Assembly (NCBI GenBank): GCA_964342585.1
Contig: CAYFHK010000009.1
Location: 1-38,285, forward strand
Reading direction: 5' to 3'
Length of the DNA stretch: 38,285 nucleotides
Source: Parvularcula sp964342585
Lineage (GTDB): Bacteria; Pseudomonadota; Alphaproteobacteria; Caulobacterales; Parvularculaceae
The position numbers and the translations under genes were made by a program. Below, piece after piece: positions 1 through 8,596 of this stretch. Numbering within the stretch: the stretch's first letter is position 1; every line of letters begins with the position of its first letter. The notes beneath the pieces were generated by a model. The model saw only the letters and a program-made list of their open reading frames with translations, was not told the DNA's origin and ran no database searches.

Positions 1-260
1 ACGGTGAGCGCGCCCGCCGTTTCCGGCACGCCGGCGAGCAGTCCAGCAAATCGCGCCACGTTCCGACAGTCTTCGCCGGCTTGGTTCACACACCCAGCGA
101 TCACGTCCTCGACAGCGTCGGCGGGAAAGCCCACTTTCTCGATGGCGCCTTTAATAGCCGAAGCAAGGAGGTCATCGGTGCGGGTGTAGGCGAGAACGCC
201 GCCGTGACGGCCGAAGGGGGTGCGCACCCCGCCGTAAATATATGCGTCGAGCTTTGCCAT
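1..260 (-). CDS. Thiolase (3-oxoadipyl/acetyl-CoA acyltransferase family), N-terminal fragment
   Basis: This is the first 86 codons of a thiolase; the rest lies beyond the left edge. Seen: the protein begins MAKLDAYIYGGVRTPFGRHG and continues with RTDDLL and NQAGEDCRNVARFAGLLAG. VRTPFGR near the start is the usual thiolase opening. The NQAGEDxRNVAR stretch is typical of the PcaF/PaaJ branch, which cleaves 3-oxoadipyl-CoA to succinyl-CoA and acetyl-CoA. Biosynthetic or fatty-acid thiolases share the fold, so the substrate is unsettled. The nucleophilic cysteine, expected shortly after residue 86, is outside the window. Thiolases act in the cytoplasm as dimers or tetramers. The ATG at 258-260 (read on the minus strand) is the only sensible start. 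The gene diverges from the tRNA to its right. Confidence 0.85.
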   Translation of the reverse strand, partial: MAKLDAYIYGGVRTPFGRHGGVLAYTRTDDLLASAIKGAIEKVGFPADAVEDVIAGCVNQAGEDCRNVARFAGLLAGVPETAGALT

Positions 261-388
261 GTGTGCGCCTTTCTATGTTGAGCGGCTCTGGCCGCTATTG
301 CTGCCAGATAACAGCGGAGCCGAGCCTTTAGGGCAAGATGTCGGCTGTGCGGGAGGGCGCCTCGTTGCGCGACCATTACAAGCCCTGC

Positions 389-416
389 TTGCACGCGCGC
401 CGTGTCGTGCTAGAGG
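389..416 (+). promoter_or_regulatory. Possible promoter of the tRNA-Gly gene
   Basis: TTGCAC at 389-394 and TAGAGG at 411-416 are separated by 16 bases and end 11 bases before the mature tRNA. The -35 box is reasonable but the -10 box is poor, so this is only a candidate. Confidence 0.25.
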
Positions 417-427
417 ACTGGGTTCTC

Positions 428-501
428 GCGGGTATAGTTCAACGGTAGAACGTCAGCCTTCCAAGCTGAATATCTCGGTTCGATTCCGGGTACCCGCTCC
501 A
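428..501 (+). tRNA. tRNA-Gly(UCC)
   Basis: A 74-base cloverleaf including an encoded CCA. The acceptor arm GCGGGTA (428-434) pairs perfectly with TACCCGC (491-497), followed by discriminator T and CCA at 499-501. The anticodon stem TCAGC (453-457) pairs with GCTGA (465-469). The 7-base loop CTTCCAA places TCC at 460-462, which reads glycine codons GGA and GGG. The T arm contains GGTTCGATTCC. It stands alone, between the thiolase and the peptide transporter operon. Confidence 0.96.
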
Positions 502-625
502 GGCCCTTCCACCGGCTCGTTACAGCCGCGACCAGAGCGCCGCGCGAGAGGTGGTTGCATTTTTCCGCGATTTTCACCCATGCTATGTGGTGTCGCAATG
601 ATTTCGCTAGCCAGAGAAGAATGCT

Positions 626-2206
626 TTGACCTCAAAATTGCTCGCCGTTTTGCTGTCTGTGATCAGCCTTCACTCCATTGCCGCCGCGCAGATCCTCTAT
701 CGCGGCAATGATGGCGATCCCGAAACGCTCGATCACCATGGCACGTCGACTGTTTCCGAATCGCGGCTGATGGACGATCTTTATTCCGGTTTGGTCGACT
801 ACTCAGCGAATGCGTCTGTGGTGGCGGGCACGGCCGAGCGGTGGGATATCTCCGACGATGGTATGACGTACACGTTCTACTTGCGCGATGATGCCCGCTG
901 GTCGAATGGCGATCAAGTGACGGCGCAAGACTTCGTTTTCTCATACCGGCGATTGATGGACCCGGCGACGAATGCGAAATACGCGACTATTCTGTATCCG
1001 ATCAAAAACGCCGAGAAGGTCAATATCGGTGAGCTTGACCCGACGGCGCTCGGCGTCCGCGCGATCGATGAAACGACGCTCGAAATCACACTTGAACAGC
1101 CAACGCCTTATTTTCTTGATCAGCTTACCCACCAAACCGGCAAGCCGCTCCACCAAGCCTCCGTTGAGGCGCTGGGCGACCAATTTGTGAAGCCGGGGAA
1201 TATGGTCTCGAACGGCCCTTACGTTCTTGAGGAATTCACCCTTAATGACCGGATCGTCCTGCGGAAGAATGAGAATTTCTACGATGCGGACGAGGTCGCG
1301 ATCGAGGAAATACACTATATCCCCTTTGAAGACCGGTCGACCTGCGTGCGCGCCTGGGAAGCCGAAGAGGTTCATGTGTGCTCGGACCTTCCCGCCCAAG
1401 ATCTTGAGCGACTGGCGCAGTACGGCGACTCTCTCCGCATCGTCCCCTATTTGGGAACGTATTATTACGCGCTGGATACGACGGATGAGCTGCTGTCGGA
1501 TCCAGAGATCCGCTATGCCATGTCGATGGTGATCGATCGCGTGTTTCTCGCAGAAGAGATTTGGCCAGGGATGATCCCCGCCACGAGCTTGGTCCCTGTC
1601 GGGATCAACAACTATCCGGGTGGATCGCCAGCGACTGAATTTTTCAGCATGTCCATGCTCGACCGGGAGGATGAGGCCGCGGCCATCATGGCCAGTAAAG
1701 GCATCACAAAGAAAAATCCGATTACGGTCGAATTAATGTATAACAGCGGGGAGAACCACAAAAACACCGCGACCGCTATCGCGGATATGTGGTCTGAAAT
1801 CGGCATCAACGTGACCTACAATATCCGCGATGCCGCGGCCCATTATGCCTATCTGAGAGACCGCGGAAAAATGCAGGTCGCGCGCGCCGGTTGGATTGGC
1901 GATTACTCCGATCCCCAAAATTTTCTGTTTCTGCTAGAGACGCACAATGTGGGCTTCAACTATGCCAAATATGAGAACCCAGAATTTGATGCGATCATGG
2001 CAGAGGCGGCCGAGGAGTTAGATCTCACGAAGCGTGCTGACATTCTGCGTCGCGCCGAAGCGATCGTGATGCGCGACACGCCGTTATTGCCGATTTTCTA
2101 TTATTCTTCGTTCACATTGGTCTCCCCAAAGTTGAAGGGATGGGAAAGCAATGTGATGAACAAAAATCCGACCCGGTACTTGCGCCTGGAAGAACAAAGC
2201 TCATAA
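626..2206 (+). CDS. oppA: Peptide ABC transporter periplasmic substrate-binding protein (OppA type)
   Basis: This is a 526-residue periplasmic oligopeptide-binding protein of the SBP_bac_5 family. Seen: a cleavable signal peptide (MTSKLLAVLL, hydrophobic core, then AAAQ around residue 22), followed by family landmarks such as LYRGNDGDPETLDHH, LYSGLVDY, ERWDISDDGMTYTFYLR and AQDFVFSYRR. The length is normal for the family. The start is TTG at 626. It follows a GAGAAGA element at 614-620, and the TTG yields exactly a signal peptide; no ATG fits as well. It is the first gene of an operon with two permeases and a double ATPase, 38 bases ahead of the first permease. Likely role: capture of short peptides for import. 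The peptide length range cannot be told from sequence; a murein-peptide or dipeptide binder is possible. Confidence 0.93.
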   Translation: MTSKLLAVLLSVISLHSIAAAQILYRGNDGDPETLDHHGTSTVSESRLMDDLYSGLVDYSANASVVAGTAERWDISDDGMTYTFYLRDDARWSNGDQVTAQDFVFSYRRLMDPATNAKYATILYPIKNAEKVNIGELDPTALGVRAIDETTLEITLEQPTPYFLDQLTHQTGKPLHQASVEALGDQFVKPGNMVSNGPYVLEEFTLNDRIVLRKNENFYDADEVAIEEIHYIPFEDRSTCVRAWEAEEVHVCSDLPAQDLERLAQYGDSLRIVPYLGTYYYALDTTDELLSDPEIRYAMSMVIDRVFLAEEIWPGMIPATSLVPVGINNYPGGSPATEFFSMSMLDREDEAAAIMASKGITKKNPITVELMYNSGENHKNTATAIADMWSEIGINVTYNIRDAAAHYAYLRDRGKMQVARAGWIGDYSDPQNFLFLLETHNVGFNYAKYENPEFDAIMAEAAEELDLTKRADILRRAEAIVMRDTPLLPIFYYSSFTLVSPKLKGWESNVMNKNPTRYLRLEEQSS

Positions 2207-2244
2207 GGTTTCGTCTTCGATAGTATCGGCTGTGAAGGGCGCTC

Positions 2245-3162
2245 ATGCTCAACTATACGATCAAGCGCCTCCTTACGATCATCCCGACACTGTTCGTCAT
2301 CATCACCGTGACCTTCTTCCTCATGCGCGTGGCGCCGGGCGGCCCTTTTGACGAAGAGCGGCCTCTGGCGCCTGCTGTTCTCGAAAACATTCGCGCGAGC
2401 TATGGCTTGGATAAGCCGCTGGTGGAGCAATACTTCACCTATATGGGCAACCTCCTCCAAGGCGATCTCGGGCCTTCGTTCGTCTACAGAGATAAGCGGG
2501 TCCACGAAGTCTTGGCGGAAGGGCTGCCGATCTCCATCACAATCGGCGCGACAGCGTTGATCATCGCGGTTTGCGCCGGGGTGTTGCTGGGGACGATCGC
2601 GGCACTTAATCAGAATAGGCGCACGGACGTTTTCATCGTCACATTTGCGACCTTCGGCATCACCATTCCGAACTTCGTTCTTGCGCCAATCTTAACGCTG
2701 GTCTTGGCGCTGACCTTCAATCTTCTTCCCGCAACCGGGTGGGGCAGTCCGGGTCAAATGGTGCTGCCTGTGCTGTCTCTGGCATTGCCTCAAGTGGCGA
2801 TCGTGACCCGTTTGATGCGTGGCTCGATGTTAGAGGCGCTGAAATCGGATCATGTGCGAACCGCCCGTGCCTATGGATTGCCGCTGTCCATGGTTGTCGG
2901 AAAGCACGCTCTACGGTCCGCATTCCTACCCGTGCTGAGCTATCTGGGGCCGGCGGCGGCGGCCCTATTAACGGGCTCGATCGTCATTGAGCAGATCTTC
3001 AATATTCCAGGGATTGGCCGTTATTTCGTATCGAGCGCGCTCAATCGCGACTACACGATGGTGATGGGCACCGTGGTGATCGTGGCCACGCTGGTCCTCG
3101 TTTTCAATTTGATCGTCGATCTCTTGTATTCGGTGCTGGATCCACGGGTGCGCTATGGATGA
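2245..3162 (+). CDS. oppB: Peptide ABC transporter permease (OppB/DppB type)
   Basis: This is a 305-residue inner-membrane permease of the BPD_transp_1 family. It forms half of the translocation channel with the next gene product. Seen: N-terminal membrane segment (residues about 9-29) followed by the conserved MRVAPGGPFDEERP motif of OppB proteins, then five more hydrophobic segments. The EAA loop, which contacts the ATPase, is visible as ARAYGLPLSMVVGKHALR, and GSIVIEQIFNIPGIGRYF is the family's C-terminal signature. Length matches E. coli OppB (306). The ATG follows GAAGGG at 2234-2239. Its end overlaps the next gene by 8 bases, indicating translational coupling. Confidence 0.95.
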   Translation: MLNYTIKRLLTIIPTLFVIITVTFFLMRVAPGGPFDEERPLAPAVLENIRASYGLDKPLVEQYFTYMGNLLQGDLGPSFVYRDKRVHEVLAEGLPISITIGATALIIAVCAGVLLGTIAALNQNRRTDVFIVTFATFGITIPNFVLAPILTLVLALTFNLLPATGWGSPGQMVLPVLSLALPQVAIVTRLMRGSMLEALKSDHVRTARAYGLPLSMVVGKHALRSAFLPVLSYLGPAAAALLTGSIVIEQIFNIPGIGRYFVSSALNRDYTMVMGTVVIVATLVLVFNLIVDLLYSVLDPRVRYG

Positions 3163-4285
3163 CGCTGGCGTTCTGACGGACACGCTTCCGAAGGGCAGAT
3201 CACTGCTCGACACCGCGCTTCTTCGTCTGAAGCGGAATCGTGCGGCGATGGTCTCCTTCTGGGTCGTGGTGGCGATGACTGTCGCGGCGATCATCGGGCC
3301 CATGTTGTCGCCACATCCGTATAATGAGGTCTACAACAACTTTGTGGGCGTGAAGCCTTCCCTGGCCGCTTACCCAAAGCAGGACCAAGTCGTGCCGATT
3401 GCCGAGCGGGCAATGACACGTGCGCGCGCCGATATCGAAGCCATTGACGCCTCAACGCGCCGTGTCGAGATCGATATCGTCAACCGAACCGATGACCCCA
3501 TCGATCCGCGCATCACGCGGTATTTGGTTCGGTCGGATGTGTTCGACAATGTCGAAATGACGATTGACGAGCAGGACCCGACCCGCGCGCGCATGAGCGC
3601 CGACGTCAAGTCGCTCTATTTCCTGATGGGAACGGATCAAAATGGGCGCGATTTGTTTACGCGAATTTTGGTCTCTCTGCGGATTTCGCTTTTGGTCGCA
3701 GCCTTGGCCACAGGCGTGGCGCTTTTGATCGGGGTGACTTACGGCTCGGTTGCGGGGTTCGTCGGCGGGCAGGTCGACAATGTCATGATGCGCGTTGTCG
3801 ATTTGCTTTATTCACTTCCCTTCGTGTTCTTCGTGATTTTGCTTGTGGTATTTTTTGGCAACAACATCGTGCTGATTTTTATCGCCATTGGCGCCATCGA
3901 GTGGCTCGACATGTCGCGTATAGTTCGTGGACAGACGTTACAATTAAAGCATCGCGAATTCGTCCAGGCGTCTCAAGCGCTCGGCGTGAGCAACAGCGAT
4001 ATTATCAAGCGCCATATCGTGCCCAATGTCGCCGGGACCGTTGCGATCTACGTCACCTTATTGATCCCAAGAGTGATTTTGCTCGAAAGCTTTTTGAGCT
4101 TTTTGGGGCTTGGTGTGCAGGAGCCTCTCACCTCTCTTGGGGTGCTGATCTCCGAGGGGGCGCGCTATATGCGGAACGATCCGTATATGCTCATTTTCCC
4201 TGCGCTGACGATGTCCATCCTTCTTTTCGCGCTGAACTTCCTGGGGGATGGGTTGCGGGATGCGTTGGACCCGAAGGATCGATGA
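3155..4285 (+). CDS. oppC: Peptide ABC transporter permease (OppC type) with enlarged periplasmic loop
   Basis: This is the second channel subunit, 376 residues, inner membrane. Seen: membrane segment at about residues 30-50, a long hydrophilic stretch to about residue 150, then MGTDQNGRDLFTRIL, the usual entry into the permease core. The EAA loop is FVQASQALGVSNSDIIKRHIVPN and the C-terminal signature is LESFLSFLGLGVQEPLTSLG. Known OppC proteins are about 300 residues. The extra 75-80 residues all lie between the first membrane segment and the core, in a stretch that alternates basic and acidic residues and should be periplasmic. Starts at an ATG that overlaps the upstream gene by 8 bases and stops one base before the ATPase start codon. 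Confidence 0.94.
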   Translation: MDDAGVLTDTLPKGRSLLDTALLRLKRNRAAMVSFWVVVAMTVAAIIGPMLSPHPYNEVYNNFVGVKPSLAAYPKQDQVVPIAERAMTRARADIEAIDASTRRVEIDIVNRTDDPIDPRITRYLVRSDVFDNVEMTIDEQDPTRARMSADVKSLYFLMGTDQNGRDLFTRILVSLRISLLVAALATGVALLIGVTYGSVAGFVGGQVDNVMMRVVDLLYSLPFVFFVILLVVFFGNNIVLIFIAIGAIEWLDMSRIVRGQTLQLKHREFVQASQALGVSNSDIIKRHIVPNVAGTVAIYVTLLIPRVILLESFLSFLGLGVQEPLTSLGVLISEGARYMRNDPYMLIFPALTMSILLFALNFLGDGLRDALDPKDR

Positions 4286-4286
4286 G

Positions 4287-5939
4287 ATGACCACGCCAGA
4301 GTCTGCGTCGCCGATATTGGATATCCAGGATCTCGAAGTCGCCTTCGATACGCCGGACGGCGTTGTGCACGCGGTGAGGTCTGTTTCTCTTTCGGTGGCG
4401 CAGGGCGAAGTCGTCGCGATTGTCGGTGAGAGTGGTTCGGGCAAGAGCCAGATTGCAATGACGACAATGGGAATCTTGGCGTCGAATGGCACCGCTTCGG
4501 GTAAGATTCTTTATCAGGGTCAAGACTTATTGGGGTTGCCGAAGACGAAGATGAACGAGATCCGCGGCGCGAAGATCTCGATGATTTTCCAAGAGCCGAT
4601 GACGTCTCTCGATCCGCTTTACCGGATTGGCGACCAAATTGTCGAACCGCTGATTGTCCATGGTGGCCTGACGAAGAAGGATGCCGAGAAAAGAGCGCTC
4701 GACCTTCTCAACCTTGTCCAAATTCCGGAGGCTGAGCGCCGGCTCAAATCGTATCCGACTGAGCTTTCGGGTGGGCAGCGACAGCGCGTCATGATCGCCA
4801 TGGCGCTGGCGAATGAGCCGGATATTCTGATCGCTGATGAGCCGACGACAGCGCTCGATGTGACAACGCAGGCGGAAATTTTAAAGCTTCTGGCCTCGCT
4901 CAACAAAAACTTGGGGATGAGTATCATCTTCATCACCCATGATTTGGGTATCGTTGAGGCGTTCGCAGATCGTGTTTACATCATGCAACGGGGCGAGTTA
5001 AAGGAATTCGGAACCACCGCAGGCGTATTTGAAAATCCGCAAACGGAATATACGAGAATTCTTCTCGATGCGGAGCCAGATGGCGCCAAAGACCCCGTTC
5101 CCGACGGGACGCCGATGGTGTTAGAGGCTGAGGCCATCAATGTGACCTATGGCGAGGCGCCAGGCTTTCTCCGCAAGGATAGTCGCTTTCACGCCGTCAG
5201 GGGTGTTGATGTCCAGTTGCGTGAAGGACAGACCGTGGGCCTGGTTGGTGAAAGCGGATCGGGAAAATCAACGCTCGGCCGGGCACTCCTGAGGCTCACT
5301 GAGTGTGAAGGCCGTGTCTCGTATCTCGGACGCGATATCCAAGCGTTATCAGATGGTGCGATGAAGCCGTTGCGGCGCGAACTGCAAATGGTTTTTCAAG
5401 ACCCTTACGGATCATTGTCACCGCGGATGACGGTGCTCGATATTGTCGAAGAAGGGTTGCGAACGCATTTCGTCCATCTTTCAAAACAAGAGCGTGATGC
5501 CCAAGCGCTCGATGCTCTCGCAAAAGTCGGCCTCGATGCGAGCGTGCGAAATCGCTTCCCCCACGAATTTTCAGGCGGACAGCGACAACGGATCGCCATC
5601 GCGCGCGCCATGGTGCTGCGCCCGAAAGTGGTGGTCCTCGACGAGCCGACATCCGCACTTGATCGCACGGTTCAAAAGGAGGTGATTGAACTTCTTCGTG
5701 CGCTCCAGTCAGAGTTCGGCTTGTCCTACATCTTCATCAGCCATGACTTGGCGGTGATCAAAGCGATGGCGGACTATGTGATGGTGATGCGTGAGGGCGT
5801 AATCGTCGAAGAGGGCGTGACGCAGCAGATCTTTGAGCAGCCCCAGGACGCCTACACGAAAAGCCTGATCGCAAGTTCTTTCAACCTGAAAGAGCTCTTG
5901 CAGGCGAGCGCCGAGAAAGAGACCGCTACAACGGGTTGA
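4287..5939 (+). CDS. Peptide ABC transporter fused double ATPase (OppD-OppF / YejF type)
   Basis: This is a 550-residue cytoplasmic protein with two complete ABC ATPase domains in tandem, replacing the separate OppD and OppF. Domain 1: Walker A GESGSGKS at about 48-55, Q-loop FQEPMTSLDP, signature LSGGQRQRV, Walker B ILIADEPTTALD, and H-loop ITHDLG. Domain 2: GESGSGKST at about 320-328, FQDPYGSLSP, FSGGQRQRIAIARAM, VVVLDEPTSALD and ISHDLA. All catalytic motifs look intact in both halves. The ATG at 4287 is chosen because GAAGGA sits 8 bases upstream and the codon follows the permease stop after one base. A reading frame extends 13 codons further upstream, inside oppC, but without support. It energises the two permeases; the fused arrangement is also known from YejF and GsiA. 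Confidence 0.94.
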   Translation: MTTPESASPILDIQDLEVAFDTPDGVVHAVRSVSLSVAQGEVVAIVGESGSGKSQIAMTTMGILASNGTASGKILYQGQDLLGLPKTKMNEIRGAKISMIFQEPMTSLDPLYRIGDQIVEPLIVHGGLTKKDAEKRALDLLNLVQIPEAERRLKSYPTELSGGQRQRVMIAMALANEPDILIADEPTTALDVTTQAEILKLLASLNKNLGMSIIFITHDLGIVEAFADRVYIMQRGELKEFGTTAGVFENPQTEYTRILLDAEPDGAKDPVPDGTPMVLEAEAINVTYGEAPGFLRKDSRFHAVRGVDVQLREGQTVGLVGESGSGKSTLGRALLRLTECEGRVSYLGRDIQALSDGAMKPLRRELQMVFQDPYGSLSPRMTVLDIVEEGLRTHFVHLSKQERDAQALDALAKVGLDASVRNRFPHEFSGGQRQRIAIARAMVLRPKVVVLDEPTSALDRTVQKEVIELLRALQSEFGLSYIFISHDLAVIKAMADYVMVMREGVIVEEGVTQQIFEQPQDAYTKSLIASSFNLKELLQASAEKETATTG

Positions 5940-6014
5940 TGGGCCCGCGCGATGCGAAGGCAAAGGAGGCCCTTGCGCACCCCGCCAGCCCATTGCGCAT
6001 AGGAGGCGTGCCGA

Positions 6015-7910
6015 CTACTGCTCCCGCGCGTCGAGAATTGCTTCAATCTCGTCCATCACGGCATCCATCCGGTCAATCACCGCATTGTAGGGATCTGCGC
6101 TCGTCATATCGAGCCCAGCGTCTTTAAGAATTTCGACGGGATAATCCGAGCCCCCCGCTTTGAGGAAGTCGAGATAGGTCTCGCGCGCCGCATCACCGCC
6201 AGTGCTGAGTTGATCCACGAAATATGCCGCGCCAGCAATCGAGGTGGCATACTGATAAACGTAGAAGTTATAGAAGAAGTGAGGGATGTATGCCCACTCC
6301 ACCATTTCGCGCTCGGTGATCTCCATCACGCCTTCATCATGGCCGTGATAGCGTTTGAGAATTTCGCCATAGATTTCCGTCATGCGTGCACCGGTCAGTG
6401 CTTCGCCCCGTTCGACGGCTTCGTGGATGGCCAATTCAAACTCAGAGAACATGACCTGGCGATAGAAGGTGCCGCGCATCTGTTCCAACGCGTAGCCGAG
6501 ATAGAATAGGCGTTCATCTTCGGTCTCGGCCTGCTCCAGCATATGTTCTTGAAGCAACAATTCCTTTGCGATGGCAGCGATCTCAGTAGTGAAGATTGAG
6601 AAATCGGACAGTTCGTAAGGCTGGTTCTCATTGGTGAGGACTTGGTGCATCGCATGCCCCCATTCATGGGCGTAGGTCGATGCGCTGTTGTAGGTGTCCT
6701 GATGGTTGAGCAGAATAAGCGGGTGTACGTCGTAAGCAGCTCCAGACATATACGCGCCTGAGCGTTTTCCCGCTTGCGGATAAACGTGCATCCAGCGGTC
6801 GAGCGAGGCTTCCGCGAATTTTTCTGAAAACTCGGGGCCGAGAACCTCGATCGAGGCCAGCATGTGCTCTCGCGTCTCCTCAATTGGGAAGGTGAGATCA
6901 GTTTCTACGAGCGCCGGGTAAATATCGTGATAGCCAATATCATCTATCCCCAACATGCGTTCGCGTAGGGCGAAATATCGATGCAGGACGTCGATACGGT
7001 CATTCGTAATCTGAACGAGTGTACGATACACTTCCTCCGGAATGTTGTCGCCCGAGAGGAAGTATTGCAGGGTATTGTCGTAATTTCGCGCCTTAGCGGT
7101 CGCGACATTTGCTTGCGCTTCGCCGTTCAAAGTTGCGCCGAAGGTACTCTCAAATTCCTTCCATTTCCCCCAATAGGCGTCGAAAACCGCAATGCGATCT
7201 TCGCGATCAGGATCCTCCCGATGCAGAACATAGCCAGCAGCGGTGAGGTGGGCTTCGGTCCCATCGCTGAGCGTGATGCGCGGCCATTCAAGCTCCGCAT
7301 TCGCTAAAATATCACGTGCGTTTTGTGGACCAGACAGTGCATTCCCAAATAGGGAGAGGACTTCTTCCGTCTCCGGCGTTAGGACGTGTGGCGCCTGCCG
7401 CAGCGTGTCGCGGAGGAACAGGGCATGCTTCGCCAGGCCAGGTTCTCGCTCGATAAAGCGTTCGAGACGACGCGATCCGATCTCCACGAGCTCTGGTGCC
7501 ATGAAGCTTTGTGCAGCGCTGGCATCCTGATAAACAGCTTGGGCACGGCCCAACCTCTCTTGACCGTCTGCATCGCCCAGATTCGTATTCCGAAAGTTGG
7601 ATGCGTAGGTGTAGGCGCGCGACAGCTCTTTAATAAAGGCCGAGTGGTGATCCAGCGCTTCCAGCAGCGTCTTCGCGCTCTCACCGAGGCGGCCCTCATA
7701 GTCTTTAAGGGAATCGATTTCACCACGGAGGCGTTCAAGCTCTGCCTCCCAAGCATCTTTCGATTCGTAAAAGTCTGTGAGGTCCCAAACATACTGCTCG
7801 TCGATGGCGCTTGGCGCGTCGTCTTGCGCCAAGGCGGGCACCGCCATAACGGAAAGTCCCAGGGCGCTAGCGCCCAAGATCAACATACTCGGTAAACTGA
7901 AAATTTTCAT
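6015..7910 (-). CDS. pepF: Exported M3-family oligoendopeptidase F
   Basis: This is a 631-residue zinc metallopeptidase that cuts short peptides. Seen: an N-terminal signal peptide (MKIFSLPSMLILGASALG, ending near VPALAQ at residue 28), a long helical N-terminal region, and the zinc motif H415-E-W-G-H419. A glutamate 28 residues after the first histidine (E443, in TTEIAA) is the expected third zinc ligand. The C-terminal half has YALEQMRGTFYRQ and FFYNFYVYQYATSIA, as in PepF. Classical lactococcal PepF is cytoplasmic; the signal peptide here places it in the periplasm. It converges on the peptide transporter operon, 75 bases from its end, so exported cleavage of peptides before or during uptake is a sensible inference. 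Start ATG at 7908-7910 gives the signal peptide directly. Confidence 0.93.
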   Translation of the reverse strand: MKIFSLPSMLILGASALGLSVMAVPALAQDDAPSAIDEQYVWDLTDFYESKDAWEAELERLRGEIDSLKDYEGRLGESAKTLLEALDHHSAFIKELSRAYTYASNFRNTNLGDADGQERLGRAQAVYQDASAAQSFMAPELVEIGSRRLERFIEREPGLAKHALFLRDTLRQAPHVLTPETEEVLSLFGNALSGPQNARDILANAELEWPRITLSDGTEAHLTAAGYVLHREDPDREDRIAVFDAYWGKWKEFESTFGATLNGEAQANVATAKARNYDNTLQYFLSGDNIPEEVYRTLVQITNDRIDVLHRYFALRERMLGIDDIGYHDIYPALVETDLTFPIEETREHMLASIEVLGPEFSEKFAEASLDRWMHVYPQAGKRSGAYMSGAAYDVHPLILLNHQDTYNSASTYAHEWGHAMHQVLTNENQPYELSDFSIFTTEIAAIAKELLLQEHMLEQAETEDERLFYLGYALEQMRGTFYRQVMFSEFELAIHEAVERGEALTGARMTEIYGEILKRYHGHDEGVMEITEREMVEWAYIPHFFYNFYVYQYATSIAGAAYFVDQLSTGGDAARETYLDFLKAGGSDYPVEILKDAGLDMTSADPYNAVIDRMDAVMDEIEAILDAREQ

Positions 7911-8186
7911 ATGAAGTCCAGTCCTGGGTTAGTAAATTATTGTGTAGACATTCCACGATTTTGTTGCAGAGTTAAGCAAGCGCTGTGTGTCTTCGCAATT
8001 GGGCCGTTTAAAATGCTGATACGTATTGGCTCTGGTCTGGCCGGATTTCGCCGAGCCGAAGTGGCTCGCTCTCTAATAAGATATGAACAGCTCATTGTTT
8101 GTCGTTGACGTGCTTCTTACGCCCAATGGTTCACACCCTACGCACGGGAGAGAAGAAGGACAAAGTTCGGCGCGCGTGGTTTCTAT

Positions 8187-8207
8187 GATCCGGTCTTACA
8201 CCGGATC
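8187..8207. repeat. Perfect inverted repeat, 8-bp arms
   Basis: GATCCGGT (8187-8194) and ACCGGATC (8200-8207) flank a 5-base loop. A short T-rich stretch follows (ATTTTGTCTTC). It could be a weak terminator, an operator, or part of a structured RNA. Confidence 0.5.
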
Positions 8208-8341
8208 GGATTTTGTCTTCTGGCCGTGAAATGTGAATGACGAAAAATGCAAAACATCCTGTACAGAACAAGACCCTTCCGTGATTGACCACATGTTTGA
8301 AACGTCTGCTGCGTCGAGTCCCTTGTCTTGAAGGGGCCTTG

Positions 8342-8373
8342 AGGCGACGGCTTGAGCACGCAAGTCGCCTTTT
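8342..8373 (+). terminator. Terminator-like hairpin in the intergenic region
   Basis: AGGCGA (8342-8347) pairs with TCGCCT (8365-8370), and inside it CTTG (8351-8354) pairs with CAAG (8361-8364). Three unpaired bases bulge on one side and the loop is 6 bases. TTTT runs at 8370-8373. It ends a rightward transcript for which no gene is seen, which is why a small RNA is worth considering. Confidence 0.35.
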
Positions 8374-8596
8374 CGAAACGCGTATGTCACCATAGGAAAA
8401 TTGGTGTGAAATGTTGGTGCGACATCGGGCCCGCGGCATTGTTCAGCCGATCTGACTCTCCTTTAGTTTCTGGTTCAATGACGAACTCGATCATCTTGAA
8501 CCTTAGGCCTTTCTGCGTCAGTGCGGTATGGTGCTTGCTCTTGGCATCGGAAGTGATGGCTTGCCGATCGATTGAGTGCATTGGGGGAGTGGGCCC

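Larger units (their letters stand above)
7911..8596. other. Long intergenic region with hairpins and no convincing gene
   Basis: There are about 690 bases between the divergently oriented peptidase and the polysaccharide cluster. Open frames here (for example minus 8131-8439 and 8387-8581) have no recognisable protein features and look accidental. The region is visibly more AT-rich than its flanks. It contains a perfect hairpin at 8187-8207 and a terminator-like hairpin at 8342-8373. It must hold the promoters of both flanking genes and could encode a small RNA, but I cannot point to a clear promoter. Confidence 0.5.

Noticed and set aside
259..711. 150-residue plus-strand open frame spanning the tRNA gene
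   Set aside because: It runs through the tRNA-Gly gene and into the transporter signal peptide in another frame; the protein has no recognisable features.
5940..6014. Possible bidirectional terminator between the convergent transporter and peptidase genes
   Set aside because: Only two TGCGCA palindromes 13-14 bases apart and no T-runs; too weak to call.
8131..8439. Minus-strand open frame of 102 residues in the long intergenic region
   Set aside because: Arg/Ser-rich composition with no domain, no ribosome site, and it crosses both hairpins; most likely accidental.
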